Source of the DNA: DASQEH01 sp038239485
GTDB taxonomy: Bacteria > Actinomycetota > Actinomycetes > Propionibacteriales > Nocardioidaceae
Direction: 5' to 3'
DNA: 64,000 bases
NCBI GenBank assembly: GCA_038239485.1
Contig: JBBSET010000001.1
Span: 1-64,000, forward strand
Of the stretch, positions 38,003 through 47,051 are shown piece by piece (position 1 is the stretch's first letter; the number at the start of each line of letters is the position of its first letter). The translations under genes and the position numbers were made by a program. Below the pieces are notes generated by a model. That model searched no databases. It was not told where the DNA came from and worked only from the letters and a program-made list of their open reading frames with translations.

Positions 38003-38957
38003 CGGAGCCTGCTGTCGTCGTTGCCCCGACGGCCTCGGCGACGATCTCAGCAGTCTCGCGCGGCCTCGTCATGAGGCCCGCGCGGAGGCCGGTGACCAGT
38101 GCCCGCAGCAGCGTACGGCGTCTTCTCGAGGCCCGGATGGTCCTGCCCCATCGGCGCAGGGTCGAGCCGCCGTACACCGCCTTCTCCAACGGGCTGAGTC
38201 CGGTGGAGCGCCCGAACAGCCAGACCTTGTTGCGGACCTCGTAGTAGAACCGCTCGCCGGGGTCGGCGTCGGTGGCTCCGAAGGCGGCGGTCTTGTGGAC
38301 CACGACCGAGGCAGGGCAGTAGAGCCCCCGGTGTCCGCGGATGAGCCTGGTCGTGAACTCGAAGTCGTCGTTCCACAGGAAGTAGTCCGCGATCGGGAGC
38401 CCCCGCTCTCGGGCGATGTCGGCGTCGACGAGTGCTGACACGAAGGAGGCGGACCTGATCGGCACACATCCGACCGCATCCGCATCCGACAGTTCCTCGA
38501 CCGATACACCCGGCTTGGCGCGCGGGGTGTTCATCGGATGGTCGCGTCCGTCGGTCCACACCACCCGCGACGCGAGCAACGCCGGGCTGGAGTGGCCGTA
38601 GTGCTGCCTCGCCGAGAGGAGCGCCGACAACGCCGTCCGGTTCGGCACGGTGTCGTCGTCCATCAGCCAGACCAGGTCGCAGTCGGCTGACAGCGCGCGG
38701 TCGAGGCCCACCGCGAAGCCGCCGGCGCCGCCGATGTTCGTCGATGTCGTCACGACGGTGACGTCCGCGAACTCCTCGCTCAGAAGCTGGTCGGTGCCGT
38801 CATCGGAGGCGTTGTCGACGACGACGACTTCCGCCGGCGGCGTGGCCTGCGCCTTTATGGCTCTGAGGGACTCGGCGAGCAAAGTCTTACGGTTCCACGT
38901 CACGACGACCGCGACGACCCGTTCCTGGTGCGCCACGCCTGTCGTCGCCTCCTCCAC
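37995..38957 (-). CDS. GlfT1-like galactofuranosyl/rhamnosyl-type glycosyltransferase
   Basis: 320-residue GT2 enzyme. VVAVVVTWNRKTLLAESLRA opens it, DNASDDGT is the nucleotide site, and WLMDDDTVP is the acidic catalytic motif typical of Rv3782 (GlfT1), which adds the first galactofuranose residues to the arabinogalactan linker. FLWNDDFEFTTRL follows. The neighbouring glf and exporter genes match the M. tuberculosis galactan locus. The true start may be GTG 38957 or an in-frame GTG at 38936; neither has a well-placed ribosome site. Confidence 0.82.
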   Translation of the reverse strand: MEEATTGVAHQERVVAVVVTWNRKTLLAESLRAIKAQATPPAEVVVVDNASDDGTDQLLSEEFADVTVVTTSTNIGGAGGFAVGLDRALSADCDLVWLMDDDTVPNRTALSALLSARQHYGHSSPALLASRVVWTDGRDHPMNTPRAKPGVSVEELSDADAVGCVPIRSASFVSALVDADIARERGLPIADYFLWNDDFEFTTRLIRGHRGLYCPASVVVHKTAAFGATDADPGERFYYEVRNKVWLFGRSTGLSPLEKAVYGGSTLRRWGRTIRASRRRRTLLRALVTGLRAGLMTRPRETAEIVAEAVGATTTAGSDG

Positions 38958-39093
38958 CCTGGGCCGGCGATGGCCGACGACTCATCGTAAGGCGTGAGTG
39001 CGCACCGTCCGGATCACCAACGCGGCACTGGCCGCGTGCGGGTGCGGCCCCAGACCTGAAGCCGCGTGCCGGCGGGCGCAGGACCCGAGCCGG

Positions 39094-40509
39094 TCAGCAG
39101 CTGGTCGAGAGGTTGGAGCTGTGGTTGGCATCATGGTGCTTCTTCTTGTGCCCCCCGCCCGCAGCCTTCCCGGAGTCACGGGCCTGCGAGGCGTCGATCG
39201 CCCGCGTCACCATCGAGCGGATCAGGGTCCAGTCCGGGTTACCGGTGTCGATCTTGGGTGGGACGAACGACACCGTCGAGACGGGCAGGCTCCTGGTCTT
39301 GAGGGCGAGCTTGACGAAAGTGTCGAGCTCGCTGGCGGGTATCGACGTCGAGATGATCTGCTTGCCGGCCTTGGCGATGGCGCCGAAGTTCGTGACCACC
39401 TTCGTCGGGTCGATCTGATGGAGCATGGCGTTCATCACGCACTTCTGGCGCGCCATCCGTGAGTAGTCGTCGGTCACCGCTCGGCTCCGGGCATACCACA
39501 GCGTCTGGAAGCCGTCGAGCCTCCTCGTGCCAGCCGGGATCCAGTCGGTGATGTCACCGACCTTGCCGATCGGGATCGCGTGGGACAGTGTGAGGGTGAC
39601 ACCTCCGAGGGCGTCGACCAGATCCTGGAAGCCCTTCAGGTCGATCAGCACGTAGTAGTTCATGTGGAGCCCGGTGATGGCCTCGACGGCCTCGGTGGTG
39701 GCTTCGATACCTGGATCCTTGACGTTCGGGAACAGGCTCGCGTGCTCGCTGCCCCAGGTGTTGACGCCGTTCAGGTAGCAGCCGTCGCAGTTGAAGCCCT
39801 TCGGGAACTGCTTGGCCATCACCGAGCCGGCGGGGAACGGTACGTCCTCCAGGTTGCGAGGTAGCCCCATCAGCACGGTCCGGCCGGTGGCCTCGTCGAT
39901 GCTGGCCACCGTGATGCTGTCGGGCCGCAGACCCACGCGTCGTGGGCCGGCGTCGCCGCCGAGGAGCAGGATGTTGTAGCGCCCGTCGGCGGCGTGCGAC
40001 ACCGCACCGTTCCCGAACACCGACGCGATGAAGTCCCGTTGCACAGCCACCAGGTGGCTGGCGAACAGGAGCGCCCCCGTCACGGAGAAGCACATCAGGC
40101 CGTTCAGGGCCGTCATCGCCAGCCGCTGCTTGCGTGCCAGGCCGAGCGGGTCGGCGATCCGCCAGGCGTCGATGAGCAGGCACGCCCAGGCCAAGGCGTA
40201 CCCGATCAGGCCGAAGCGAAGCAGGCGCAGCATCCACAGGTTGGTGAACAGCGAGATCAGGTCCGTGGGGCGCCAGAGCCCCACCAGGATCACGATCAGC
40301 GTGAGCACGAATGCGGCGAGGAACGCCCGGACGGCGATCCGTCCGACCCGCTTGTCCCCCGCGGCCAGCTGGGCGCTGCCCGGCAGCACCAGCGTCATAG
40401 CCATCAGCATCAGCGCGCGCCGGAGTCGGGCCCGGGCGTCCAGGTCAGAGGAGCTCGAGGCCCCAGTCGCGGATGCCCGACGGGGGCGCGGCGTCGGAGG
40501 AAGTGGCAT
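39094..40509 (-). CDS. LCP family glycopolymer ligase (first copy)
   Basis: LytR-CpsA-Psr proteins move lipid-linked glycans to peptidoglycan outside the membrane. This 471-residue copy is unusual in having about four N-terminal helices (LMLMAMTLVLPGSAQL, FLAAFVLTLIVILVGLW, FGLIGYALAWACLLI, LMCFSVTGALLFASHL) before the catalytic domain (about 175-430). The domain has RPDSITVASID, LPRNLEDVP and the Arg-containing LWYARSRAVTDDYSRMARQ. A His/Lys-rich C-terminus follows. The ATG has GATACT 8 nt upstream, not quite the leaderless spacing seen elsewhere. It diverges from a second LCP gene. Confidence 0.9.
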   Translation of the reverse strand: MPLPPTPRPRRASATGASSSSDLDARARLRRALMLMAMTLVLPGSAQLAAGDKRVGRIAVRAFLAAFVLTLIVILVGLWRPTDLISLFTNLWMLRLLRFGLIGYALAWACLLIDAWRIADPLGLARKQRLAMTALNGLMCFSVTGALLFASHLVAVQRDFIASVFGNGAVSHAADGRYNILLLGGDAGPRRVGLRPDSITVASIDEATGRTVLMGLPRNLEDVPFPAGSVMAKQFPKGFNCDGCYLNGVNTWGSEHASLFPNVKDPGIEATTEAVEAITGLHMNYYVLIDLKGFQDLVDALGGVTLTLSHAIPIGKVGDITDWIPAGTRRLDGFQTLWYARSRAVTDDYSRMARQKCVMNAMLHQIDPTKVVTNFGAIAKAGKQIISTSIPASELDTFVKLALKTRSLPVSTVSFVPPKIDTGNPDWTLIRSMVTRAIDASQARDSGKAAGGGHKKKHHDANHSSNLSTSC

Positions 40510-40682
40510 GGCCCCTCAGTATCACGAGTCACACCAGCCTCAGTGGCCCCGACCCGCCGAACGGTGTGCAGACTCGTCCCCAGAGATGTTCTGCGCCTGG
40601 AACGCCACGCCGGGCCGCCGCGTGGCCGAAGGTGCAGGCCGTTCCGGCGTCGCGGACATGCCGACTCGCAGCGCCCTGCCGG

Positions 40683-40688
40683 TAGCGT
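40683..40688 (+). promoter_or_regulatory. -10 element for second LCP gene
   Basis: TAGCGT with a 7-nt spacer to the ATG at 40696. An ATG at 40690 lies only 1 nt from the hexamer and so cannot be in the transcript as a start, which decides the start choice. Confidence 0.55.
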
Positions 40689-40695
40689 GATGGGC

Positions 40696-42192
40696 ATGCC
40701 CGACAAGCAGGAGCCGGACGAGCCGGAGTACGACTGGCTCTTCTCCGGTAAGCCGCGGCGCCAGCCGCCCACGCCTCAGCGCGCGGGCGCGGCCGACGGC
40801 GGCGCCGCTGCCGACAGCGGTTCGGCCGACGACAGGACCAGGGTCTCCCCTGTCCGGACGTCGTCAGCCGCACCAGGCCCGCCAACGCCCAGGACGCCTC
40901 CGCGGGACCATACCCAGATCCTCGAAGTGCAGCCCCGCGACCCTTCGGCTGAGGCTCCGGCGCCGCAGTCCTCGCCCGCCCCGCCACCCTCGCCCGCCCC
41001 GACGCCGCCGACCGCGTCGCCACCGCCGACCGCCCAGCTGGCGGCCGCCCCGCCACGGTCGTTCGGTGGCACCTTTCCAGCCCCGGTCCAGCCGGGACAG
41101 CGTTCCGCCCAGACACCCGGTGCACGTCCTCGCCAGCCCCAGACCACGACGGCATTCGGCGGCACGCCACCTGGCCGCACCCCGCCGGGCGCGACACCGC
41201 CGAGGCAGCCACCCGCGAGCCGGAAGCGCCGCCGCAACTGGTGGCTGCGCGGAGTCCTGATCGTCCTCGTGGCCTGGCTGCTCTTCCTCGTCGTAGTGCC
41301 GATCTGGGCGTGGCAGCAGATCAGCAAGGTGAACGCCGAGCCGTCCGGCAGCCGTCCGTCGGCGACCGCCGGCAAGACCTACCTTCTGGTCGGCTCCGAC
41401 AGCCGCGCGGGGTTGACGAAGCAGCAGGAGGCGCAACTCGGCACCGGCGCCGCGGCCGGGGGGCGCACCGACACCATCATCTTGCTCCACGTGCCGGACA
41501 ACAGCGGTCCGACGCTGCTGCTTTCAGTGCCGCGCGACTCCTATGTCGACATCCCCGGCCATGGGATGAACAAGATCAACGCCGCGTACGCGTTCGGTGG
41601 GCCGAAGCTGTTGGTGCAGACCATCGAGCAGGCCACCGGCGTCCGGGTCGACGACTACATCGAGATCGGCTTCACCGGGTTCGTCGACGCCGTCGACGCC
41701 GTCGGCGGGATCCAGGTCTGCCCGACCGAGGCGATCAACGACCCGAAGGCGGGCCATCTGAAGATGTCGAAGGGCTGTCATGACATCGACGGGCAGACCG
41801 CTCTGGACTACTCGCGGTCCCGCGCCTTCGCGCTGGGCGACATCACCCGCGCCCAGCACCAGCGCGAGGTGATCACCGCCGTGGGCAGCAAGGCCGCGTC
41901 GTGGAAGACGCTGGTCCTGCCCTGGCGCTACTTCAAGATCAACAAGGCCGCGGCCGACAGCTTGAAGATCGGACAGAACGTCGGCCCTCTCGACCTGGCT
42001 CGCTTCGCCTGGGCGATGGCTCACACGGGAGGATCGAACGCCAAGCGCTGTGTGGTCCCGTACTCGAGCCTCGGCCAGTCGACATCGGTCGGTTCGGCCC
42101 TGATCTGGGACCAGGCGAAGGCCAAGGCTCTCTTCCAGGACATCCGCGACGACGACACGGCAGCGATCACCTGCACGGCGACCGGCCAGTGA
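40696..42192 (+). CDS. LCP family glycopolymer ligase (second copy)
   Basis: 498 residues. An N-terminal Pro/Ala-rich cytoplasmic tail of about 175 residues, probably disordered, is followed by one helix (LRGVLIVLVAWLLFLVVVPI) and the catalytic domain. That domain has YLLVGSDSRAG, GGRTDTIILLHV, LLSVPRDSYVDIP and LDYSRSRAFALGDITRAQHQ, with the Arg and Asp residues expected for pyrophosphate binding. It should attach a wall polymer, perhaps arabinogalactan, to peptidoglycan. The start at 40696 fits a leaderless mRNA. Its stop overlaps a sulfotransferase start (GTGA). Confidence 0.92.
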   Translation: MPDKQEPDEPEYDWLFSGKPRRQPPTPQRAGAADGGAAADSGSADDRTRVSPVRTSSAAPGPPTPRTPPRDHTQILEVQPRDPSAEAPAPQSSPAPPPSPAPTPPTASPPPTAQLAAAPPRSFGGTFPAPVQPGQRSAQTPGARPRQPQTTTAFGGTPPGRTPPGATPPRQPPASRKRRRNWWLRGVLIVLVAWLLFLVVVPIWAWQQISKVNAEPSGSRPSATAGKTYLLVGSDSRAGLTKQQEAQLGTGAAAGGRTDTIILLHVPDNSGPTLLLSVPRDSYVDIPGHGMNKINAAYAFGGPKLLVQTIEQATGVRVDDYIEIGFTGFVDAVDAVGGIQVCPTEAINDPKAGHLKMSKGCHDIDGQTALDYSRSRAFALGDITRAQHQREVITAVGSKAASWKTLVLPWRYFKINKAAADSLKIGQNVGPLDLARFAWAMAHTGGSNAKRCVVPYSSLGQSTSVGSALIWDQAKAKALFQDIRDDDTAAITCTATGQ

Positions 42193-43430
42193 CGCCGCCC
42201 GACGTCTACCTGCACATCGGACTCGCCAAGACCGGGACCTCGCACCTGCAACAGGTACTCTGGCTCAACCGGGAACGGTTGGGCGAGACCGGGGTGCTCG
42301 TGCCCGGGGACGCCCGGCAGTCCCAGACGCTCGCCGTCTGGGACCTGATGGGTCGCCGGCTGCGTGGTCCGGACCAACCCGAGGTCGCCGGATCCTGGCC
42401 GGTCCTGGTCGAAGCGGCCATGTCATGGGGCGGCTCGCGCGTCGTGATCTCCGAGGAGTTCCTGGCCAACGCCACCCCTCGGCAGGTACGGCGGGCGGTT
42501 CGCGCCTTCGCCCCCGCCGCCGTCCATGTCATCGTGACCGTGCGCGACCTCAGCCAGGTCGTCGGCTCGTCCTGGCAGCAGGAGCTCGCCAAAGGACAGA
42601 CCTGGACGTGGCAGGAGTACATCGCCGCGGTCCGTGACCCCCAGAGCGGGCCCGCGTCCGCCGGGGTCGCCTTCTGGCTTCGGCACGACCTGATCCGCGT
42701 GCTGGACGCCTGGGAGCTGGCCGTGCCTCGCGAGCGCATCCACCTGGTCACGGTGCCACCCGCGGATGCGCCACGCCATCTCCTGCTCGAGAGGTTCGCC
42801 GCGGCCGCCAGGCTCGAGCCCGGCGCACTCGTCGAGGACCGATCCGTGGCGAACGTGTCCATCGGCGTCGTCGAGACCGAGGTGCTGCGCCGGCTCAACC
42901 TCGGGCTGGGGAGCCGGCTCAGTGAGCAGCAGTACATCCGCGCGGTCCAGAAAGGGGTTCAGCCGGCCATGCGGTCCAGGGCCACCGCCCAGCGGATCCG
43001 GCCCTGCGCCCAGGACCTGGAATGGGTGGCACCACATGCGACGGCGATGGTCGAGGTGCTGCGCTCACGCAGGTACGACGTCGAGGGCGACCTCGCCGAC
43101 CTCATCCCCGGCTCGGATCTGCGGAGCGGGACCCGTCCAGACGGGGTCGCTAGGCCGGACCAGCTCGACCCGGCTGAGCTTGCCGACGCGGCAATCGACG
43201 GCCTCGTCACCATGACCGAGAAGTATGCGCAGCTGTGGTGGCGGACCCGACGTCGCGACCAAGGCGACGACGAGAGCGACGCAGCCCTGTCGCAGCGCGT
43301 GTCGAGCAGCGTTCGGGCCTCCGGATACCGGCTGCGGATGGCCGTCCTGGGCTTGGCCGACAGGAGTCGCCTGGTCAATCGGGCGCTCAACGCGTACCTC
43401 GACCGCTCGCCCGGATCGGGGCGGGACTAG
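42189..43430 (+). CDS. Sulfotransferase-like protein 1
   Basis: 413 residues. The N-terminal LHIGLAKTGTSHLQQVLWLN is the 5'-phosphosulfate loop of PAPS-dependent sulfotransferases. VIVTVRDLSQVVGSSWQQEL (about 113-132) matches the 3'-phosphate loop with its Arg and Ser. The C-terminal 150 residues are helical and variable. It is translationally coupled to an LCP ligase, suggesting that its acceptor is a surface polymer, but this is inference. A 41-44%-looking similarity to the next gene is evident by eye in both PAPS motifs; I did not compute identity. Confidence 0.82.
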   Translation: MTPPDVYLHIGLAKTGTSHLQQVLWLNRERLGETGVLVPGDARQSQTLAVWDLMGRRLRGPDQPEVAGSWPVLVEAAMSWGGSRVVISEEFLANATPRQVRRAVRAFAPAAVHVIVTVRDLSQVVGSSWQQELAKGQTWTWQEYIAAVRDPQSGPASAGVAFWLRHDLIRVLDAWELAVPRERIHLVTVPPADAPRHLLLERFAAAARLEPGALVEDRSVANVSIGVVETEVLRRLNLGLGSRLSEQQYIRAVQKGVQPAMRSRATAQRIRPCAQDLEWVAPHATAMVEVLRSRRYDVEGDLADLIPGSDLRSGTRPDGVARPDQLDPAELADAAIDGLVTMTEKYAQLWWRTRRRDQGDDESDAALSQRVSSSVRASGYRLRMAVLGLADRSRLVNRALNAYLDRSPGSGRD

Positions 43431-44669
43431 TCAGTCCTTGAAACGGTCCCGGGCCTTGAGGCGGGCCCGGTCCCGCATCCGGAGCAGTGCACCCATCGCG
43501 CGGGCCGCCACCGGGTTGGTGTCGGCCAGCTCGCCGGCCTTGCGCTGGCCCCGGAAGACCGCGGCCCTGGCCTTGCTGGCCAGCCCGTCGCGAGCGTCGG
43601 CGGTTTCGGCGTCGGGCCGCTTCTGCACCCACCACGAGGTGGCATGTGCCTCGGCCAGCAGGGCGAGCGCGTCGGTCGAGGCGGCGAGCAGCTCGGCGTC
43701 GGTGGCGTCATCGGGGCGCCGGCGGTTCTCGCGTTGTCGTGGTCTCAGGTCGTCGAGGTCCCCGACCACCGGGTAGCCCCTGGACTGGAGGGCCGCGATC
43801 GTCTGCTCGGCGCGCTCCGTCACCCAGCCGAGCTCCTCGTCAGGCAGGCTGAAGCGCACCGGGTCTGTGCGGCGGGCCATCAGCGGGACCAGGGTCGTCT
43901 TCACGGCGCGGTCGTATTGACGCTGGTTGAGGCGGCCACCGAGGCTCTCGTTCATCCGTCGGATCACCTCGGTGGCGGCGACGCCGACGGTCTCGTTGTT
44001 CCACAGTGGCTCCTCCGACAACGAGGCCGGGTCGATGCCGGGGATCGACAAGAACCGCTCCTGCAGGAGGTCCGGCGGCGAACCGGACACGGGCACCGTG
44101 ACCACGTGCAGCCGAGCGGCGGGTACGACCGACTCCCAGAGCTCACAGATCTTCTCGAGGTCCTGTCGCAGCCAGAAGTTGCGGGCCGGGTTCCGCGCCA
44201 GCATCTCGGGGTCCTTGATCGCGGTGGCGAACTCCTGCCAGGTCCACGTCGAGTCGTTCTTGACCGTCTCCTGCCACGCCGAGACCGCAACCCTGCCGAG
44301 GTCACGCGCGGTCACGATGACATGGACCTCCGACTCCGGGAACGAGTCGACGACCTTCCCGGCCTGCTTGAGGGTCGACAGGCTGAGCCGCTCCTCGGAG
44401 ATCAGCGCCGTGAGCAGTCCGCTCGCGTTGATGTGGTCGACCAGCCCGGTCCACATCCCGGCGATCCGGCCGTCGTCGCTTCCTCGCGGCCGGCGCCCCT
44501 GCAGATCCCAGACCGCAAGAGCCTGCACCGGTTCGCCAGGCCCTCCGGTGAACTCGACCTGCTGCTGGCGGATCTGCTCGCGGTTCACCCGGAGCAGGTT
44601 CTGAAGGTATGTCGTCCCGGTCTTGTGCAGCCCGATGTGCAGGTACACCGTGGCCGGAGCGCTCGTCAT
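43431..44669 (-). CDS. Sulfotransferase-like protein 2
   Basis: 412-residue paralogue of the preceding gene, on the opposite strand and ending exactly next to it with no gap. PAPS-binding motifs are LHIGLHKTGTTYLQNLLRVN (N-terminus) and VIVTARDLGRVAVSAWQETV. WTWQEFATAIKDPE parallels WTWQEYIAAVRDPQ in copy 1. Its ATG overlaps the purE stop (ATGA), so it is probably the third gene of a purK-purE operon. The link to purine genes may only be positional. The acceptor is unknown. Confidence 0.82.
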   Translation of the reverse strand: MTSAPATVYLHIGLHKTGTTYLQNLLRVNREQIRQQQVEFTGGPGEPVQALAVWDLQGRRPRGSDDGRIAGMWTGLVDHINASGLLTALISEERLSLSTLKQAGKVVDSFPESEVHVIVTARDLGRVAVSAWQETVKNDSTWTWQEFATAIKDPEMLARNPARNFWLRQDLEKICELWESVVPAARLHVVTVPVSGSPPDLLQERFLSIPGIDPASLSEEPLWNNETVGVAATEVIRRMNESLGGRLNQRQYDRAVKTTLVPLMARRTDPVRFSLPDEELGWVTERAEQTIAALQSRGYPVVGDLDDLRPRQRENRRRPDDATDAELLAASTDALALLAEAHATSWWVQKRPDAETADARDGLASKARAAVFRGQRKAGELADTNPVAARAMGALLRMRDRARLKARDRFKD

Positions 44670-45175
44670 CGTCGGCCCTTCTCGGCCGCACGGGCCTTGA
44701 CGTCGGCGCCCTTCGCCCGAGCCGAGTCAGCCAGCGTCGACTGGAACTCCAGCATCGCCGCCGTGAGCCTCTCGTCGGCCGTCGCGAGGATGCGGACGGC
44801 GAGCAGGCCGGCGTTGCGGGCGCTTCCGATCGCCACCGTCGCGACGGGTACGCCCGAGGGCATCTGCACGATGGAGAGCAGCGAGTCCATCCCGTCGAGG
44901 TGCTTGAGCGGTACCGGGACGCCGATCACGGGCAGCGGGGTCGCAGCGGCCAGCATGCCGGGCAGATGTGCCGCACCACCAGCGCCCGCGATGATCACCT
45001 TGAGACCTCGCGTGTGGGCGTCGCGGCCATAGGCGAGCATGTCGCCCGGCATCCGGTGCGCCGAGACCACGTCCGCCTCGAACGCGACCCCGAACTGCGC
45101 GAGGGTGTCGGCCGCCGGCTCCATCGTCGGCCAGTCCGAGTCGGAGCCCATCACGATGCCCACAAGGGGTGTCAT
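44666..45175 (-). CDS. purE: N5-carboxyaminoimidazole ribonucleotide mutase PurE
   Basis: Second step of the PurK/PurE route in purine synthesis, converting N5-CAIR to CAIR. Length 169, class I PurE. Motifs are VGIVMGSDSDWPTM (about 5-18), SAHRMPGDM (about 43-51) and IAGAGGAAHLPGMLAA (about 66-81). ATG at 45175 is favoured by the conserved start; the open frame further upstream overlaps the purK tail. It lies 4 nt after the purK stop. Confidence 0.96.
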   Translation of the reverse strand: MTPLVGIVMGSDSDWPTMEPAADTLAQFGVAFEADVVSAHRMPGDMLAYGRDAHTRGLKVIIAGAGGAAHLPGMLAAATPLPVIGVPVPLKHLDGMDSLLSIVQMPSGVPVATVAIGSARNAGLLAVRILATADERLTAAMLEFQSTLADSARAKGADVKARAAEKGRR

Positions 45176-45179
45176 GGCC

Positions 45180-46442
45180 TCATCCTTCCGCTGCTTCTCG
45201 TCGTCGAGGATCGTGCTGCGTACCGTGGCCCCCGCTTGGGGCGGCGTGGTCGCCCTCGTCTCCGTCAGGCTCGGCTGTGGCCTCGTCGGCGCCGTCATCA
45301 CCTAGCCGCCCCTCGAACCACGCAGCGGCATGGCGGGCCCGCTCCAGCAGGTCGTCGAGGTCGTCGCCGTAGGCGGTGACGTGGCCGACCTTGCGGCCGG
45401 GCTTGACCGCCTTGCCGTACAGATGCACGCGCAGCCGCGGGTCACGCGCCTGCACGTGGGGGTAGCCGTCGTACAGCGTCGGAGCCGAGCCACCCAAGAT
45501 GTTGACCATCACCGTCCACGGCGCCCGCGGTGCCGGGGAGCCGAGCGGCAGGTCCAGCACGGCACGCAGGTGGTTCTCGAACTGGCTGGTCACGGCGCCG
45601 TCGATCGTCCAGTGGCCGGTGTTGTGCGGCCGCATGGCGAGCTCATTGACGAGGATGCGCCCGTCTCGTGTCTCGAAGAGCTCGACGGCGAGGATCCCGG
45701 TCACGTCGAGCTCCGCCGCGATCCGCATCGCCGTCTGCTCGGCCTCGATGGCCATGGCCGGCGCCAGGCCGGGTGCCGGCGCGACCACCTCGACGCATAC
45801 CCCATCCTGCTGTCGGCTCTGCACCACCGGGTATGCCGCCTGCTGCCCGCTCGGCGCACGCGCCACCAGAGCGGACAGCTCCCGAACGAAGTCGACCCGC
45901 TCCTCGACGATCAGCTGGATCCCGGCCGGGGCCGAGGCGATCACGTCGCCGGCCTCCGCCGGGCCTGCGACGACCCAGACCCCTTTGCCGTCGTAGCCGC
46001 CCCGAGCGGTCTTGAGCACGACGGGGAAGCCGCCGTTCTCGTTGGCGAAAAGCTCGACGTCGGTGGTGGTGGCGACCGCCGCGTGACGTGGACACGGGAC
46101 CCCCATCGCATCGAGTCGAACTCGCATCGCCGCCTTGTCCTGCGCGTAAACCAGGGCCGACGGGCTCGGGCGGCAGGCGACTCCCTCTTCGACGAGGGTC
46201 TGCAGGTGGCCGGTCGGGACGTGCTCGTGGTCGAACGTCACCACCGAACAGGCCGAGGCCCAGCGGCGAAGCGCCTCGAGGTCGGTGGAGTCGCCGACGG
46301 TCGTGTCCGGGATGACCTGTGCGGCGGAGCCGTCCGCCGCCTCCGCGAGCAGCTGGAGCGGGACGCCGAGCGCGATGGCCGCCTGCTGCATCATCCGGGC
46401 CAGCTGGCCGGCACCGACAACGCCGACGACGGGAGTCTCCAC
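45180..46442 (-). CDS. purK: N5-carboxyaminoimidazole ribonucleotide synthase PurK
   Basis: ATP-grasp enzyme that carboxylates AIR with bicarbonate. Length 420. VVGVVGAGQLARMMQQAA opens it; CVVTFDHEHVP, VLKTARGGYDGKGVWV and NELAMRPHNTGHWTIDGAVTSQFENHLRA are family marks. After the catalytic core, about 40 residues of acidic, Gly/Ala/Asp/Glu-rich tail (from about 380) are not part of the usual fold. The GTG start has TAGTGT at 7 nt upstream, so the mRNA is probably leaderless. It heads a purK-purE-sulfotransferase operon. Confidence 0.95.
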   Translation of the reverse strand: METPVVGVVGAGQLARMMQQAAIALGVPLQLLAEAADGSAAQVIPDTTVGDSTDLEALRRWASACSVVTFDHEHVPTGHLQTLVEEGVACRPSPSALVYAQDKAAMRVRLDAMGVPCPRHAAVATTTDVELFANENGGFPVVLKTARGGYDGKGVWVVAGPAEAGDVIASAPAGIQLIVEERVDFVRELSALVARAPSGQQAAYPVVQSRQQDGVCVEVVAPAPGLAPAMAIEAEQTAMRIAAELDVTGILAVELFETRDGRILVNELAMRPHNTGHWTIDGAVTSQFENHLRAVLDLPLGSPAPRAPWTVMVNILGGSAPTLYDGYPHVQARDPRLRVHLYGKAVKPGRKVGHVTAYGDDLDDLLERARHAAAWFEGRLGDDGADEATAEPDGDEGDHAAPSGGHGTQHDPRRREAAEG

Positions 46443-46449
46443 GGCCGCA

Positions 46450-46455
46450 ACACTA
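46450..46455 (-). promoter_or_regulatory. -10 element for leaderless purK
   Basis: TAGTGT on the minus strand with a 7-nt spacer to the GTG at 46442. Confidence 0.55.
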
Positions 46456-46458
46456 GTG

Positions 46459-46489
46459 CGCCGCCGGCCCCTGACCGTGCACGGCGGCG
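46459..46489 (-). terminator. Hairpin between the MarR gene and purK
   Basis: CGCCGCCG (46459-46466) and CGGCGGCG (46482-46489) form an 8-bp G+C stem with a 15-nt loop, just after the stop of the MarR gene and before the purK -10. Confidence 0.35.
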
Positions 46490-46517
46490 GTCCCTAGGGC
46501 ACCGCTCGTGGGGGCCG

Positions 46518-47042
46518 TCAACTCGTCGCTCCGGAGGCCTGGGCTACCGGACACAGGCCGCGGTCGCGCCCGCAGGCGGTCATGTCGCAGAGCCGGCACA
46601 TCCACCGGACCGCGCCCGGGCCGCGCATGCGGGACACGAGCACCTTCGCCAGCAGCCCGTCGAGCTGGCCACGCTCCTGCTCGGTCAGCACCTCGAGGCT
46701 CTGCTCGAGCACCCGGCCCCGGGCCCCGGTGACCGCTCCAGCGGCGAGCCTCCCCGCGTCCGTGAGCGACACGGCGGTGGAACGAGCGTCCCCGCCCGGC
46801 CCGCGGCTGACCAGGCCGGCAACCTCGAGCCGGTCGACCAGGCGCACGGTTCCCGACGGTGTCAGGCCGAGCACCTGCCGGAGCCGGTCGATCGACGGCT
46901 GGTTCAGGAAGTGCAGCAGCGCGGACAGGGCAGCGGCGTCGGACTCGGCGTGCCCCGATACGTCGTGGATCGCCTCTGCGGTCGAGTCCACCACCATCAG
47001 CGCAAGGGCACCGAGCAGGTTGCCGGTGCGGTCGAGGGCCAC
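46518..47042 (-). CDS. MarR-type regulator with C-terminal cysteine cluster
   Basis: 174 residues. A winged-helix domain covers about 35-125 (FLNQPSIDRLRQVLGLTPSG, RLVDRLEVAGLVSRGPG, TEQERGQLDGLLAKVL). The C-terminus carries Cys149, Cys152, Cys157 and Cys164 (CRLCDMTACGRDRGLC), which could hold a zinc ion or redox-sensitive cluster. This pattern is known in a subset of MarR-like proteins; the signal is unknown. It follows the DUF3224 gene after 9 nt, so the two are co-transcribed, and a palindrome in front of that gene may be its operator. Confidence 0.82.
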   Translation of the reverse strand: MALDRTGNLLGALALMVVDSTAEAIHDVSGHAESDAAALSALLHFLNQPSIDRLRQVLGLTPSGTVRLVDRLEVAGLVSRGPGGDARSTAVSLTDAGRLAAGAVTGARGRVLEQSLEVLTEQERGQLDGLLAKVLVSRMRGPGAVRWMCRLCDMTACGRDRGLCPVAQASGATS

Positions 47043-47051
47043 GTTCGACGG

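Noticed and set aside
43644..45032. A 462-codon open frame antisense to the second sulfotransferase and purE
   Set aside because: It spans two real genes in the complementary frame and shows no domain.
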